This document shows positions 1 through 8,829 of a stretch of DNA of 64,000 nucleotides, in pieces. Source of the DNA: Thermophilibacter mediterraneus (lineage in GTDB: Bacteria > Actinomycetota > Coriobacteriia > Coriobacteriales > Atopobiaceae); the NCBI RefSeq assembly GCF_900119385.1, contig NZ_FPKO01000009.1, positions 891,405 through 955,404 of the forward strand, given 5' to 3'. The notes below the pieces were generated by a model. It saw only the letters and a list, made by a program, of their open reading frames with translations, ran no database searches and had not been told where the DNA came from. Every line of letters begins with the position of its first letter. Within the stretch, counting starts at the first letter, position 1. The position numbers were made by a program, and so were the translations under genes.

Positions 1-3000
1 CGCACCATCATGGACGACATCTACGACAAGATGCCCGCCGGCTGCACGATCGGCCACGTCACCACCACCGGCTACGGCGAGCAGATCCTCATCGAGGCCC
101 TGCGCGCCGACTCCGGCGAGATCGAGACCGTCGCCCACCTGCGCGGCGCCAAGGCGTTCGTCCCCGGCGTCGAGTTCATCCTCGACATCGGCGGGCAGGA
201 CATGAAGTGCCTGCAGGTGAAAGACGGCGTCATCGAGCACATCATGCTCAACGAGGCGTGCTCCTCGGGCTGCGGCTCGTTCATCGAGAGCTTCGCCGTG
301 TCCATGGACATGACCGTGCAGGAGTTCGCGCAGGCGGCCGTGCGCGCCACGAGCCCCGTCGACCTCGGCAGCCGCTGCACCGTCTTCATGAACTCCCGCG
401 TCAAGCAGGCGCAGAAGGAGGGCGCGACCATCGGCGACGTCGCGGCGGGCCTCAGCTACTCCGTTATCAAGAACGCCCTGTTCAAGGTCATCAAGCTGCG
501 CGACTTCGACGAGATCGGGAAGTACTGCGTGGTCCAGGGCGGCACCTTCATGTCCGACGCCACCCTGCGCGCCTTCGAGCTGCTCACCGGGCGCGACGTC
601 ATCCGCCCGGACATCGCGGGCACCATGGGCGCCTACGGCGCCGCCCTTCTCGCCCGCGACCGCGCCGGCGCGAGCGGTACCTCCACGCTGCTCAGCCGCG
701 AGGAGATCGACGGCCTCCAGGTCAGGCACACCAACGTCCACTGCGGCCGCTGCTCCAACAACTGCCTGCTCACGATCAACGACTTCGGCGGCGGCCGTCG
801 CTTCATCACCGGCAACCGCTGCGAGAAGGGCGCGGGCGGCTCCAAGGCGCGGAAGAACGACGCGCCCAACCTCTTCGACTTCAAGAACAAGCTGCTCTTC
901 GATCGCCCGGTGCTCTCGCCCGACGAGGCCCCGCGCGGCACGGTGGGCATCCCGCGCGCGCTCAACATGTACGAGAACTACCCGTTCTGGCACGCGTTCT
1001 TCACCAAGCTGGGCTTCTCGGTCGTGCTCTCCGACCAGACCTCCGCTGCCACCTATGACGCCGGCATCGAGTCCATGCCCTCCGAGTCGGTGTGCTACCC
1101 GGCGAAGCTCAGCCACGGCCACGTCATGAACCTGCTCGCCAAGGACCCGGACTTCATCTGGATGCCCTGCATCCGCTGGGAGCGCCAGGAGGACGACGGC
1201 GCCACCAACCACTACAACTGCCCGATCGTCATGAGCTACCCGCAGGCGCTCGGCCTCAACGTCGACGAGCTGGGGGAGGGCTCCAAGGTCGAGTACCTCT
1301 CGCCCTTCATTCCCTACGACAAGAAGAAGGAGCTCAAGCGCCGCCTCTACGAGGTACTCGTCGAGCAGCGCGAGAGGGACGCCAAGGCGGGCCGCGGCCG
1401 CGTGCGCGGCTCCCACGTCACCCGCGCCGAGATCGACGAGGCGGTCAACGTCGCCTGGGAGGCCGACCTCGCGTTCAAGGACGCCATGCACCGCGCCGGC
1501 GACGAGGCCCTGCGCTGGATCGAGGAGCACGACGCCCACGGCATCGTGCTCGCCGGGCGCCCCTACCACAACGACCCCGAGATCAACCACGCCATCCCCT
1601 CCCTCGTCCACTCCTTCGGCTTCGCCGTGCTCACCGAGGACTCCGTCGCGCACAAGATGAGGCCCGAGCGGCCGATCCGCGTGGTCGACCAGTGGATGTT
1701 CCACAGCCGCCTCTACCGCGCGGCCCGCTTCGTGGCAAGCCGCAACGACCTCGACCTCATCCAGCTCTTCTCGTTTGGCTGCGGGCTCGACGCCCTCACC
1801 ACCGACCAGGTCCAGGAGATCCTCGAGGCCTCCGGCAAGATCTACACCGTCCTCAAGATCGACCAGGTGTCCAACCTCGGCGCCGCCCGCATTCGCATTC
1901 GCTCCCTCATGGCCGCCCTCTCCGAGCAGCGCGAGGAGCTCCGCCGCGCCGCGAGCCAGGGCAGGGTCCACGAGGTCGAGCCCGTGGGCGTCCACGAGGC
2001 CGACGGCTCGCTCGAGCGCGCCCGCAAGACGCCCGAGGGCGCCGTGCCGGTCTATCGCGAGGCCGCCAGCGCCGCCTTCGAGAAGGTCCGCTACACCGAG
2101 GACATGCAGAAGGCCGGCTACACCATCCTCGTGCCGCAGATGGCCCCGATTCACTTTGACCTGCTCGAGGTCCTTCTCAAGTCCTCCGGCTACAACGTGG
2201 TGCTGCTGCCCTCCGTCGACCAGGGCGCCGTGGAGGCGGGCCTCAAGTACGTCAACAACGACATCTGCTACCCGTCCATCCTGGTGACGGGGCAGATCAT
2301 GGAGGCCGTGCTCTCCGGCAAGTACGACCTCTCGCGCACCGCGGTCATCATCACGCAGACCGGCGGCGGCTGCCGCGCCACCAACTACATCGCGCTCATC
2401 CGCAAGGCGCTGCGCGACTCCGGTCACCCCGAGGTCCCGGTGATCTCGCTCACCGCGGCGTCCGGCCTCGACGAGAAGAACCCGGGCTTCTCCATCCTCA
2501 AGCCCGAGCTCCTGGTCAAGGCGGTCTACGCCCTGCTCTACGGCGACCTCATCATGCAGCTCCTCTACCGCTGCCGCCCCTACGAGGCGCAGCCCGGCGC
2601 CGCCGACGAGCTCTACGACCGCATGATGGCCGAGGCAAAGGGCTTCATCGCCTCCTCCACGGCCTCGCGCGGGCGCTTCTATGAGCTCTGCCAGCGCACC
2701 ATCGACGCCTTCGAGGCGCTCCCGCTCGAGAACGACCGCTCCAAGCCGCGCGTGGGCGTGGTGGGCGAGATCCTCGTGAAGTTCCACCCCACGGCGAACA
2801 ACCAGGTGGTCAAGGTCATCGAGCAGGAGGGCTGCGAGGCCAACGTGCCGGGGCTCGTCGACTTCTTCCTCTTCGGCATGACCAACGCGATCAACACCAA
2901 CAGGGAGCTGGGCACCAAGGCGACGAGCCGGCTCACCCACATGGCGGGCATCAAGCTCATCGAGGGCTTCCGCGAGCCGATCAACCGCATGCTCAAGAAG

Positions 3001-3546
3001 ACCGAGCGCTTCCAGCCCTACCCGGACATCTTCGAGCTCGCCGCCAAGGCCGAGCAGGTGCTCTCGCTGTGCAACACGATGGGCGAGGGCTGGCTGCTCA
3101 CGGCCGAGATGGTGGACCTCATCGAGTGCGGCACGCCCAACATCGTCTGCTGCTCCCCGTTTGCGTGCCTGCCCAACCACGTGGTCGGCAAGTCCGTCAT
3201 CAAGCGCCTGCGGCAGATGCACCCCGAGAGCAACATCGTGGCCGTCGACTACGACCCCGGTGCGTCCGAGGTCAACCAGCTCAACCGCATCAAGCTCATG
3301 ATCTCCGTGGCGAAGGAGAACTACCGCGCCAACCGAGAGGGCGGCTTCCACCTCGAGAACCCGGCCGACCCGGTGACCAACGACGCCGTGGCGCCCTACA
3401 CGGGCAGCACGCGCTTCGATGACTCCGTGGCGACGGGCGGCGGCTCGGCCTGCGGCGTGCACGGTCACGGCGGCGGCATCGAGCTCACGCCCGAGCAGCT
3501 CGCCCAGATCGAGGAGGCCAAGCGAAGGGCTGGCGTCAGCAAGTAG
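1..3546 (+). CDS. 2-hydroxyacyl-CoA dehydratase activase-type fusion protein (5' partial)
   Basis: The frame is open from base 1, so the N-terminus lies outside the window; the first ATG inside is at 10. Numbering from that ATG, residues 1-215 are an ASKHA/BadF-type activase domain with DIGGQD (about 60) and NEACSSGCGSF (about 81), which carries cysteine positions expected to hold a [4Fe-4S] cluster. CGRCSNNC (about 243) and GNRCEKG follow. A DUF2229-like part (GIPRALNMYENYPFW, CYPAK at about 362) is next, then a region resembling the dehydratase D-subunit (TGGGCRATNY at about 783, CCSPFACLPNH at about 1047). The tail is Gly/His-rich with one Cys. In the family the activase uses ATP to inject an electron into a radical 2-hydroxyacyl-CoA dehydratase. 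Large single-chain fusions of this kind are common in anaerobes, but their substrate is mostly unknown. No dehydratase partner genes are visible. The family call is secure; the reaction is not. Confidence 0.88.
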   Translation, partial: RTIMDDIYDKMPAGCTIGHVTTTGYGEQILIEALRADSGEIETVAHLRGAKAFVPGVEFILDIGGQDMKCLQVKDGVIEHIMLNEACSSGCGSFIESFAVSMDMTVQEFAQAAVRATSPVDLGSRCTVFMNSRVKQAQKEGATIGDVAAGLSYSVIKNALFKVIKLRDFDEIGKYCVVQGGTFMSDATLRAFELLTGRDVIRPDIAGTMGAYGAALLARDRAGASGTSTLLSREEIDGLQVRHTNVHCGRCSNNCLLTINDFGGGRRFITGNRCEKGAGGSKARKNDAPNLFDFKNKLLFDRPVLSPDEAPRGTVGIPRALNMYENYPFWHAFFTKLGFSVVLSDQTSAATYDAGIESMPSESVCYPAKLSHGHVMNLLAKDPDFIWMPCIRWERQEDDGATNHYNCPIVMSYPQALGLNVDELGEGSKVEYLSPFIPYDKKKELKRRLYEVLVEQRERDAKAGRGRVRGSHVTRAEIDEAVNVAWEADLAFKDAMHRAGDEALRWIEEHDAHGIVLAGRPYHNDPEINHAIPSLVHSFGFAVLTEDSVAHKMRPERPIRVVDQWMFHSRLYRAARFVASRNDLDLIQLFSFGCGLDALTTDQVQEILEASGKIYTVLKIDQVSNLGAARIRIRSLMAALSEQREELRRAASQGRVHEVEPVGVHEADGSLERARKTPEGAVPVYREAASAAFEKVRYTEDMQKAGYTILVPQMAPIHFDLLEVLLKSSGYNVVLLPSVDQGAVEAGLKYVNNDICYPSILVTGQIMEAVLSGKYDLSRTAVIITQTGGGCRATNYIALIRKALRDSGHPEVPVISLTAASGLDEKNPGFSILKPELLVKAVYALLYGDLIMQLLYRCRPYEAQPGAADELYDRMMAEAKGFIASSTASRGRFYELCQRTIDAFEALPLENDRSKPRVGVVGEILVKFHPTANNQVVKVIEQEGCEANVPGLVDFFLFGMTNAINTNRELGTKATSRLTHMAGIKLIEGFREPINRMLKKTERFQPYPDIFELAAKAEQVLSLCNTMGEGWLLTAEMVDLIECGTPNIVCCSPFACLPNHVVGKSVIKRLRQMHPESNIVAVDYDPGASEVNQLNRIKLMISVAKENYRANREGGFHLENPADPVTNDAVAPYTGSTRFDDSVATGGGSACGVHGHGGGIELTPEQLAQIEEAKRRAGVSK

Positions 3547-3629
3547 GGGAGGGGCATCGGCCCGTCCGGTCTCGCCCGCGTCCCGGCATCGCCCGGGGCG
3601 CGGGCGTCGCTCGTTTGGGCCCCCGGGCA

Positions 3630-3927
3630 CGCGTGCGGGTTATGGACGCCTTCCGGCCCGAAACCGTCTGCAACCCGCACCAACCCGAAGCGCGTGCGTG
3701 CCGCGGACGCCTTCCGGCCCGAAACCGACTGCAACCCGCACCTTCCCGAAACGCGTGCGGGACGCGGACGCTTTCCGGCCCGAAACCGTCCATAACACGC
3801 ACCAACCCGAAACGCGTGCGGGACGCGGACGCCTTCCGGCCCGAAACCGTCTGCAACCCGCACCAACCCGAAACGCGTGCGTGCCGCGGACGCTTTCCGG
3901 CCCGAAACCGTCCATAACCCGCACGCG
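3630..3927. repeat. 61-bp tandem repeat array, about five copies
   Basis: The core TTCCGGCCCGAAACCG recurs at 3651, 3712, 3773, 3834 and 3895, an exact 61-bp period, with small substitutions between units. The array edges are inverted complements of each other: GTGCGGGTTATGGACG near 3633 and CGTCCATAACCCGCAC near 3910. It fills the gap between the activase-type gene and the next HAD gene. There are no unique spacers, so it is not a CRISPR array. The inverted segments could form hairpins; function unknown. Confidence 0.85.
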
Positions 3928-3928
3928 C

Positions 3929-3934
3929 TATCAT
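3929..3934 (+). promoter_or_regulatory. candidate -10 box for the HAD gene
   Basis: TATCAT lies immediately after the tandem array and 25 bases before the GTG start of the next gene. The matching -35 position would fall inside the last repeat unit and is poor (AACCGT), so this is a weak call. Confidence 0.35.
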
Positions 3935-3958
3935 GGGAGCCTGGAAGGAGGGGGCGCT

Positions 3959-4777
3959 GTGGTCAGACTGGTCTTCATCGACATGGACGACACGTTCGTG
4001 GGCCCCGACAAGACCATCCCGCGAGATAACCTCCGCATCCTCGACGTCGCCGCCGAGCGCGGGGTCCAGTTCGTCCCCTGCACCGGCCGCAGCCTGCGGG
4101 GCGTCCCCCGCGAGCTCGTCACCCACCCGTCCGTGCGCCACGCCGTCTGCGGCGGGGGAGCGCTCGTCTACGACGTCCGCTCGGGCGAGATCATCCGCGA
4201 GGTCCCCATTGCCAAGGAGCTCGTCCGCTCGCTCTACGAGGACGTCCGCGACCAGCGGGTCACCTTCGACCTCTTCACGCCCGAGGGGGTCTTCGCCTCG
4301 CGCGAGCACCTGCCGCTCTACAACCAGATCGAGATGACCGAGGCAACGCGTCGCATGGTGGTCTCCCAGCGCACCTTCGTCGAATGCGACACCGAGGAGC
4401 TCATCGAGCGCACCCCCACGATCTGCCGCGTCAACGTCCTGTTTGGGGACGAGCGCGGCCGCAGGGTGACGTGGGACGCCGTCGAGGCGCGCCCCGAGCT
4501 CTTCGGTGCCTCGTCGATCCCGATGAACGTCGAGGTCACGAGTGCGGAGGCGACCAAGGGGACGGCGCTCGTGTGGCTCTGCGAGCGCCTGGGCGTCGAC
4601 GTTGCCGACACCGTCGCCTTTGGCGACTCGGGAAACGACGTCGCCATGCTCGACGTTGCGGGCGACGCGGTTGCCATGGAGAACGCGTCGCCTGAGGTCA
4701 AGGCGCACGCCCGTCACGTGGCGCCGCGCTGCGAGCTGGCCGGCGTGGCACGCTATCTCGAGCCGCTTCTCGTCTGA
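3959..4777 (+). CDS. Cof-type HAD-IIB phosphatase
   Basis: Probable cytosolic sugar-phosphate or nucleotide phosphatase of 272 aa. HAD motif I is DMDDT (residues 8-12) with the nucleophilic first Asp; the motif III Lys lies in ATKGTALVWLC and motif IV is GDSGND. The GTG at 3959 is chosen because a GGAGGGGG ribosome site sits just upstream; an open frame reaching back to 3419 runs through the tandem repeat and is not credible. It is clearly a paralogue of the HAD gene at 11652: both share FVPCTGR, the RHAVCGGGA/RYAVCANGA region, TFDLF, WLC and the spacing between them. Substrate cannot be predicted. Confidence 0.85.
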   Translation: MVRLVFIDMDDTFVGPDKTIPRDNLRILDVAAERGVQFVPCTGRSLRGVPRELVTHPSVRHAVCGGGALVYDVRSGEIIREVPIAKELVRSLYEDVRDQRVTFDLFTPEGVFASREHLPLYNQIEMTEATRRMVVSQRTFVECDTEELIERTPTICRVNVLFGDERGRRVTWDAVEARPELFGASSIPMNVEVTSAEATKGTALVWLCERLGVDVADTVAFGDSGNDVAMLDVAGDAVAMENASPEVKAHARHVAPRCELAGVARYLEPLLV

Positions 4778-4795
4778 GGCCGCCCGCGGGCCAGC

Positions 4796-5401
4796 CTACA
4801 GCATCACCCAGGGCAGCCGCGACTCGGGCACGATGATGCCGAGAAGGACGATGAGCGTGACGGCGATGATCGCGCCGAGCACGAACTGCATGATGGTGTT
4901 GCCGGTGTTGCGGCCCGCCTTGCGCTTGAGGACGAAGGCGGTCTGCGAGCCGTCGGCGGCCTCGAGCGCGTCGCGGAACGCCTTGGCTCGCAGCGCGCGC
5001 GGGCTGCGGCGCTGCCAGACGAGGGCGAGCAGCCCGACGACGAGGATGGCCTCGGTGACGCGCACGGCGATCTCGAGCCCGCCGGGGTCGGTGTGGGAGA
5101 GGGCGACGAGCACGAGCGCGCATGCCGCGGTGACCACCGAGATGACGCCCATGACGGCCGTCTCGTAGGTGTCCGTGCCCTCGATGACCTTGACCATGAG
5201 CTCCTCGTCCCCCTCGATGAGGCGGCCGATCTTCACCTTGAGGGCCATGGCGAGCGCGAGGAGCTGCTCCTGGGCGGGGAACTCCCTGCCGCTCTCCCAC
5301 GCGGCGACGCTCTCCTGGCTCACGCCGGCCCTCTCGGCCAGCTTGGCTTGCGACCAGCCGCGTCCCTCGCGCAGCTTGGCGAGCGTGGACCCAAACTCCA
5401 T
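4796..5401 (-). CDS. XRE-family regulator with C-terminal membrane segments
   Basis: A 201-aa protein. Residues 1-65 form a Cro/C1-type helix-turn-helix (LAKLREGRGWSQAKLAERAG, then SQESVAAWESGREFP). After a short linker there are hydrophobic helices at about 85-105 (AVMGVISVVTAACALVLVAL), 112-130 and 170-195, so the DNA-binding domain is probably tethered to the membrane. The ATG at 5401 has a GGAGCAGAC ribosome site; the longer open frame upstream is AT-rich and lacks such a site. It is convergent with the HAD gene and divergent from the aldolase/PTS operon, which makes it a possible regulator of that operon, though only by position. Confidence 0.82.
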   Translation of the reverse strand: MEFGSTLAKLREGRGWSQAKLAERAGVSQESVAAWESGREFPAQEQLLALAMALKVKIGRLIEGDEELMVKVIEGTDTYETAVMGVISVVTAACALVLVALSHTDPGGLEIAVRVTEAILVVGLLALVWQRRSPRALRAKAFRDALEAADGSQTAFVLKRKAGRNTGNTIMQFVLGAIIAVTLIVLLGIIVPESRLPWVML

Positions 5402-5743
5402 GTCTGCTCCTGTCGTAGGCGCTCCCGATGGCGGCATTCTCGCGCAAAAGTATGGAGAAAATAAGGAGAATTGTTTCGTTAAAGCTAATAATATGCAAGA
5501 TAGCTGAAAAAATATCCAATTCAAAATGGAGAAGAACAACAGGAGGGTGCGTCGGGCCCTTATATGGGTCCTCCTCACCCATCATACCAAAGATTGCAAA
5601 CAACACAAATAATCTGCTGGTAACAGGCCTGAAAATGTGTTGCATTCTGAGCGAATTAACGAAAGAGGCGACATCTGAGGTTCTTCTCTGTGGTATTTCA
5701 GACGATGAGTCCATATGCAAAAAATGTGTAGAACGGCTCAATT
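5402..5743. other. AT-rich divergent intergenic region
   Basis: About 340 bases, markedly AT-richer than both sides, between the XRE gene and the operon promoter. I see no convincing gene, RNA or terminator. It presumably carries the XRE promoter, but no clear -35/-10 pair stands out on the minus strand. An open 118-codon frame on the plus strand has no ribosome site and no recognisable features. Confidence 0.5.
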
Positions 5744-5771
5744 TTGAAAGAAGAATATGCAGACATAGAAT
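5744..5771 (+). promoter_or_regulatory. candidate sigma70-type promoter of the aldolase/PTS operon
   Basis: TTGAAA (5744-5749), 16-base spacer, TAGAAT (5766-5771). The predicted start of transcription lies about 25 bases before the ATG at 5804. Both boxes match consensus well in otherwise GC-rich DNA. Confidence 0.6.
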
Positions 5772-5803
5772 CAGGGCGACGTAAGCGGACAGAGGAGGCA
5801 GGC

Positions 5804-6424
5804 ATGAGCGAGCTCGTTCTTCCCAAGGTGACCGTCATCCTTCGCGGCTACGAGACCAAGCAGGTCCTGAGCGTCGTGGAGCAGCTGGTGGGCACGAGGG
5901 TCAACTCCATTGAGGTGGCAAGCAACTCCCCGCACGCGATGGAGTCCATCGCGGCGGCGCGCAGGGAGTTCGGCACGGAGGTCCACGTGGGCGCCGGAAC
6001 GGTGAAGAACACCGAGATCGCCCGTCGCGCCATCGACGCGGGCGCCGAGTTCATGCTCTCGCCGATCATGTTCACTCCCGAGATCTTCTCGCTCGCCCGC
6101 GAGGCGGGCGTCATCACCGTCCCCGCCGCCTTCAGCCCCACCGAGATCCAGCAGATGATTGACATGGGCGCCGACATCGTGAAGGTCTTCCCCGCCGGCC
6201 AGCTCGGCCCCGACTACATCAAGGCCGTCCAGGCCCCGCTCGGGAAGCTCCCCCTCATGGTCGTGGGCGGCGTGAACGTCGACAACGTCCAGTCCTACTT
6301 CGACAAGGGCGCCACCTATGCCGGCATTGGCTCGGGCATATTCGACCCGGCTGACATCGAGGCATGCGACGCGGCCAACCTCGCCGCCTCCGTCAGGAGG
6401 CTCGAGGAGAGCGTCGTCTGGTAG
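5804..6424 (+). CDS. eda: KDPG/KHG aldolase (2-dehydro-3-deoxy-6-phosphogluconate aldolase family)
   Basis: A class I aldolase of 206 aa, the usual length, splitting 2-keto-3-deoxy-6-phosphogluconate-type substrates into pyruvate and glyceraldehyde 3-phosphate. The catalytic Glu is in the first part (NSIEVASNS region), the phosphate/substrate loop is VGAGTVKN, and the Schiff-base Lys is in the VKVFPAGQLGPDYIKA segment, followed by GGVNVDN. ATG 5804 is preceded by AGAGGAGG. It is the first gene of the operon with PTS IIA/IIB/IIC and an IlvD/Edd dehydratase. No KDG kinase is present, so phosphate is probably supplied by the PTS. Exact sugar unknown. Confidence 0.88.
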   Translation: MSELVLPKVTVILRGYETKQVLSVVEQLVGTRVNSIEVASNSPHAMESIAAARREFGTEVHVGAGTVKNTEIARRAIDAGAEFMLSPIMFTPEIFSLAREAGVITVPAAFSPTEIQQMIDMGADIVKVFPAGQLGPDYIKAVQAPLGKLPLMVVGGVNVDNVQSYFDKGATYAGIGSGIFDPADIEACDAANLAASVRRLEESVVW

Positions 6425-6472
6425 GCGGCCGCACCCGCGGTCGCGCAGCAAGCAAGAGAAGGAGAGAAGAGC

Positions 6473-6937
6473 ATGGCAGATCTGAGCTTCGATAGCTCGC
6501 TCGTCGTCCGCATCGACGAGGAGGGCCTTTCCTGCGAGGACGTCGAGCGCCGCCTGGCGGCCGTCCTCGAGGGCCAGGGTTACGTGAAGGACACCTACGC
6601 CCAGGCCATCGTGGACCGTGAGGCGAACTTTCCCACCGCGCTCGACATGGGCGGCCTGAACGTGGCCATCCCGCACTGCGACGTCGTGAACGTGAACAAG
6701 GCCGCCATGTGCATGGGCGTCCTCGCTCACCCCGTCGACTGGCACAAGATGGACGAGCCCGACGAGACGTGCAAGGTCTCCGTCGTGTGCATGCTCGCCC
6801 TCACCGAGGCCCACGCCCACCTCGAGATGCTCCAGAAGGTGATTGCCTTCGTCCAGGACCAGGAGCTCGTCGGCAAGGTCATCGCGGCCAAGGACGCCGA
6901 CGAGGTCTTCTCGCTCGCCGGGGCGCTGCTCGTCTAG
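6473..6937 (+). CDS. PTS EIIA component, fructose/galactitol type
   Basis: A 154-aa cytosolic EIIA domain that accepts phosphate from HPr and passes it to EIIB. The active-site His lies in NVAIPHCDVVNV (about residue 66), matching the GIAIPH motif of the fructose-mannitol/galactitol EIIA fold. The start has an AAGGAGAG site. It lies 48 bases after the aldolase and 72 before EIIB, in the same operon. Sequence alone does not separate galactitol from other substrates of this class. Confidence 0.87.
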   Translation: MADLSFDSSLVVRIDEEGLSCEDVERRLAAVLEGQGYVKDTYAQAIVDREANFPTALDMGGLNVAIPHCDVVNVNKAAMCMGVLAHPVDWHKMDEPDETCKVSVVCMLALTEAHAHLEMLQKVIAFVQDQELVGKVIAAKDADEVFSLAGALLV

Positions 6938-7009
6938 CACCCCTCCCACCATGGTCAGCGGCGCGCCGCAGGGGCGCGCTGAGAGCTCCTTAGAGAGGAA
7001 GGAACAAAA

Positions 7010-7294
7010 ATGGCAAAGCGTGTTCTCGTGGCCTGTGGAAACGGCGTCGCCACCTCCACCGTCGTGGCTGCCAAGATCAAGGACTACTGCGCCGATCACG
7101 GCGTGGCCATCCAGGTCACCCAGTGCAAGATGCTCGAGCTCCACGACAAGGCCAACGACTACGACCTCGTGGTCACCTCCGGCAAGTTCAAGGACGCCGA
7201 CGTCAAGACCCCGATCATCATGGCGATTGCGCTTTTGACCGGCATCAACGAGCAGGCGACGCTCGACAAGATCGTCGAGGCGCTCAAGGACTAG
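7010..7294 (+). CDS. PTS EIIB component, galactitol type
   Basis: A 94-aa EIIB with the phospho-cysteine loop VACGNGVATSTVV at residues 7-19, the signature of galactitol-family EIIB proteins. AGAGAGGAAGG serves as ribosome site. It carries phosphate from the upstream EIIA to the sugar bound by the downstream EIIC. Confidence 0.9.
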   Translation: MAKRVLVACGNGVATSTVVAAKIKDYCADHGVAIQVTQCKMLELHDKANDYDLVVTSGKFKDADVKTPIIMAIALLTGINEQATLDKIVEALKD

Positions 7295-7375
7295 CGGCTC
7301 CGCGGGCCGTCCGCCGGCGCGCCGCGGGCCTCGCGGCGCGTCTCTCGACCGTACCAAGCGTAAGAAAGGAAAGGC

Positions 7376-8758
7376 ATGGACGCATTCCTCGAGACAGTCA
7401 GCACTGTCTTCCAGGCGCTCATCAACGCGGGCGCCTACGTCATGCTGCCGATCATCATCACGATCATCGGCCTCGTGTTCCGCATGAACATCGGCAAGGC
7501 GTTCAAGAGCGGCATCACCATCACCTGCGGCTTCGTGGGCATCAACCTGCTCGTGAACCTGCTCAAGTCCGCGGTCTCTCCGGCCGCGAGCGCCATGGTC
7601 GCCAACTTCGGCCTCAACCTCGACGTCACCGACGTGGGCTGGGGCGCCATCTCGTCGGTCACCTGGGCCTCCCCGATCGTCGCCTTCCTGGTCTTCGAGA
7701 TCCTCGGCATCAACATCCTCATGCTGGTCCTCAAGCTCACCAAGACGATGGACGTCGACATCTGGAACTATCACCACATGATGATCGCCGGCATCCTGGT
7801 CTTCTTCGTGACCAACAACATCGTCTGGGCCCTCGTCGCCACGGCCTTCACCGCCGTCATGACGCTCAAGTTCGCCGACCGGACGTCTCCTTTGATCGAG
7901 CACTTCTTCGGCATCCCTGACGTCACGCTCCCGACGATCTCCTACACGTCCTCGATCATCGTCGCCGCCCCGCTCAACTGGGTGATCGACCGCATCCCCG
8001 GCCTCAACAAGGTCAACGTCTCGATCAAGGGCGTCCAGAAGTACCTCGGCATCTTCGGTGACCCGATGATGCTCGGCCTGATCCTGGGCTGCGCCATGGG
8101 TGCGCTCGCCCTCATGCCCATCGACCAGATCTTCCTCACGGGCGTCAACGTCGCCGCGGTCATGGTGCTCATGCCCAAGATGACCGCCATGTTCGTCGAG
8201 GGCCTCATGCCCATCTCCGACGGCGCCCAGAAGTTCACGACCAAGCACTTCGGCGGCCAGTCGCTCTCCATCGGCCTCGACGCCGCGGTCGTCGTGGGCA
8301 ACCCCGAGGTCATCACCACGGCCCTCATCATGATCCCGGTCACGATCCTGCTCGCCTTCGTCCTGCCGGGCAACCGCATGATGCCGCTCGCGGACCTCTC
8401 CGTCGTCACCTTCCGCGTGGCCCTCGTCGTGGCCCTGTGCCGCGGCAACGTGTTCCGCTCGATCCTCATCTCCATCCCCGTGATGGCCGCGATCCTGTAC
8501 GCCGGCACCTTCGCCGCCCCGTACCTCACGGACCTGGCCACCTCCACCGGCCTGACCTTCGACGGCCAGATCGCCTCCATGGCCGGCCCGTCGCTCACGC
8601 AGACCGCGATCGTCTTCTGGACCTGCATCTCCGAGAACGCGATCATCCTCGTTCCGGTTGCCGTCGTCATCTTCGTCGCCGTCTGGTTCCTCGTCGAGAA
8701 GAAGATCGGCATGGAGAAGATCGAGGCCTACGCCGCAGAGTACGAGGAGATGGAGTAG
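7376..8758 (+). CDS. PTS EIIC component, galactitol-type permease
   Basis: A 460-aa integral membrane protein with about ten to twelve hydrophobic segments, matching the length and layout of GatC-type EIIC proteins. Typical parts are the amphipathic start (FLETVSTVFQALINAGAYVM), the AAPLNWVIDRIPGLNKV stretch and the GLMPISDGAQKF loop; the C-terminus is acidic (EYEEME). It forms the sugar channel of the PTS complex. The operon context (dehydratase plus KDPG aldolase) argues for an aldonic acid or related sugar rather than galactitol itself, but this is inference. Confidence 0.9.
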   Translation: MDAFLETVSTVFQALINAGAYVMLPIIITIIGLVFRMNIGKAFKSGITITCGFVGINLLVNLLKSAVSPAASAMVANFGLNLDVTDVGWGAISSVTWASPIVAFLVFEILGINILMLVLKLTKTMDVDIWNYHHMMIAGILVFFVTNNIVWALVATAFTAVMTLKFADRTSPLIEHFFGIPDVTLPTISYTSSIIVAAPLNWVIDRIPGLNKVNVSIKGVQKYLGIFGDPMMLGLILGCAMGALALMPIDQIFLTGVNVAAVMVLMPKMTAMFVEGLMPISDGAQKFTTKHFGGQSLSIGLDAAVVVGNPEVITTALIMIPVTILLAFVLPGNRMMPLADLSVVTFRVALVVALCRGNVFRSILISIPVMAAILYAGTFAAPYLTDLATSTGLTFDGQIASMAGPSLTQTAIVFWTCISENAIILVPVAVVIFVAVWFLVEKKIGMEKIEAYAAEYEEME

Positions 8759-8829
8759 TCGCCCATCTCGTTTGAGGTGGCGGGTGCCGTCGACCGGCGG
8801 CGCCCGCCACATACCCAGAGGGGGAAACC

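Noticed and set aside
3630-3927. CRISPR array
   Set aside because: The whole 61-bp unit repeats without unique spacers and no cas genes are near.
5428-5784. 118-aa AT-rich plus-strand open frame
   Set aside because: No ribosome site, no recognisable motif, and it covers the likely promoter region of two divergent genes.
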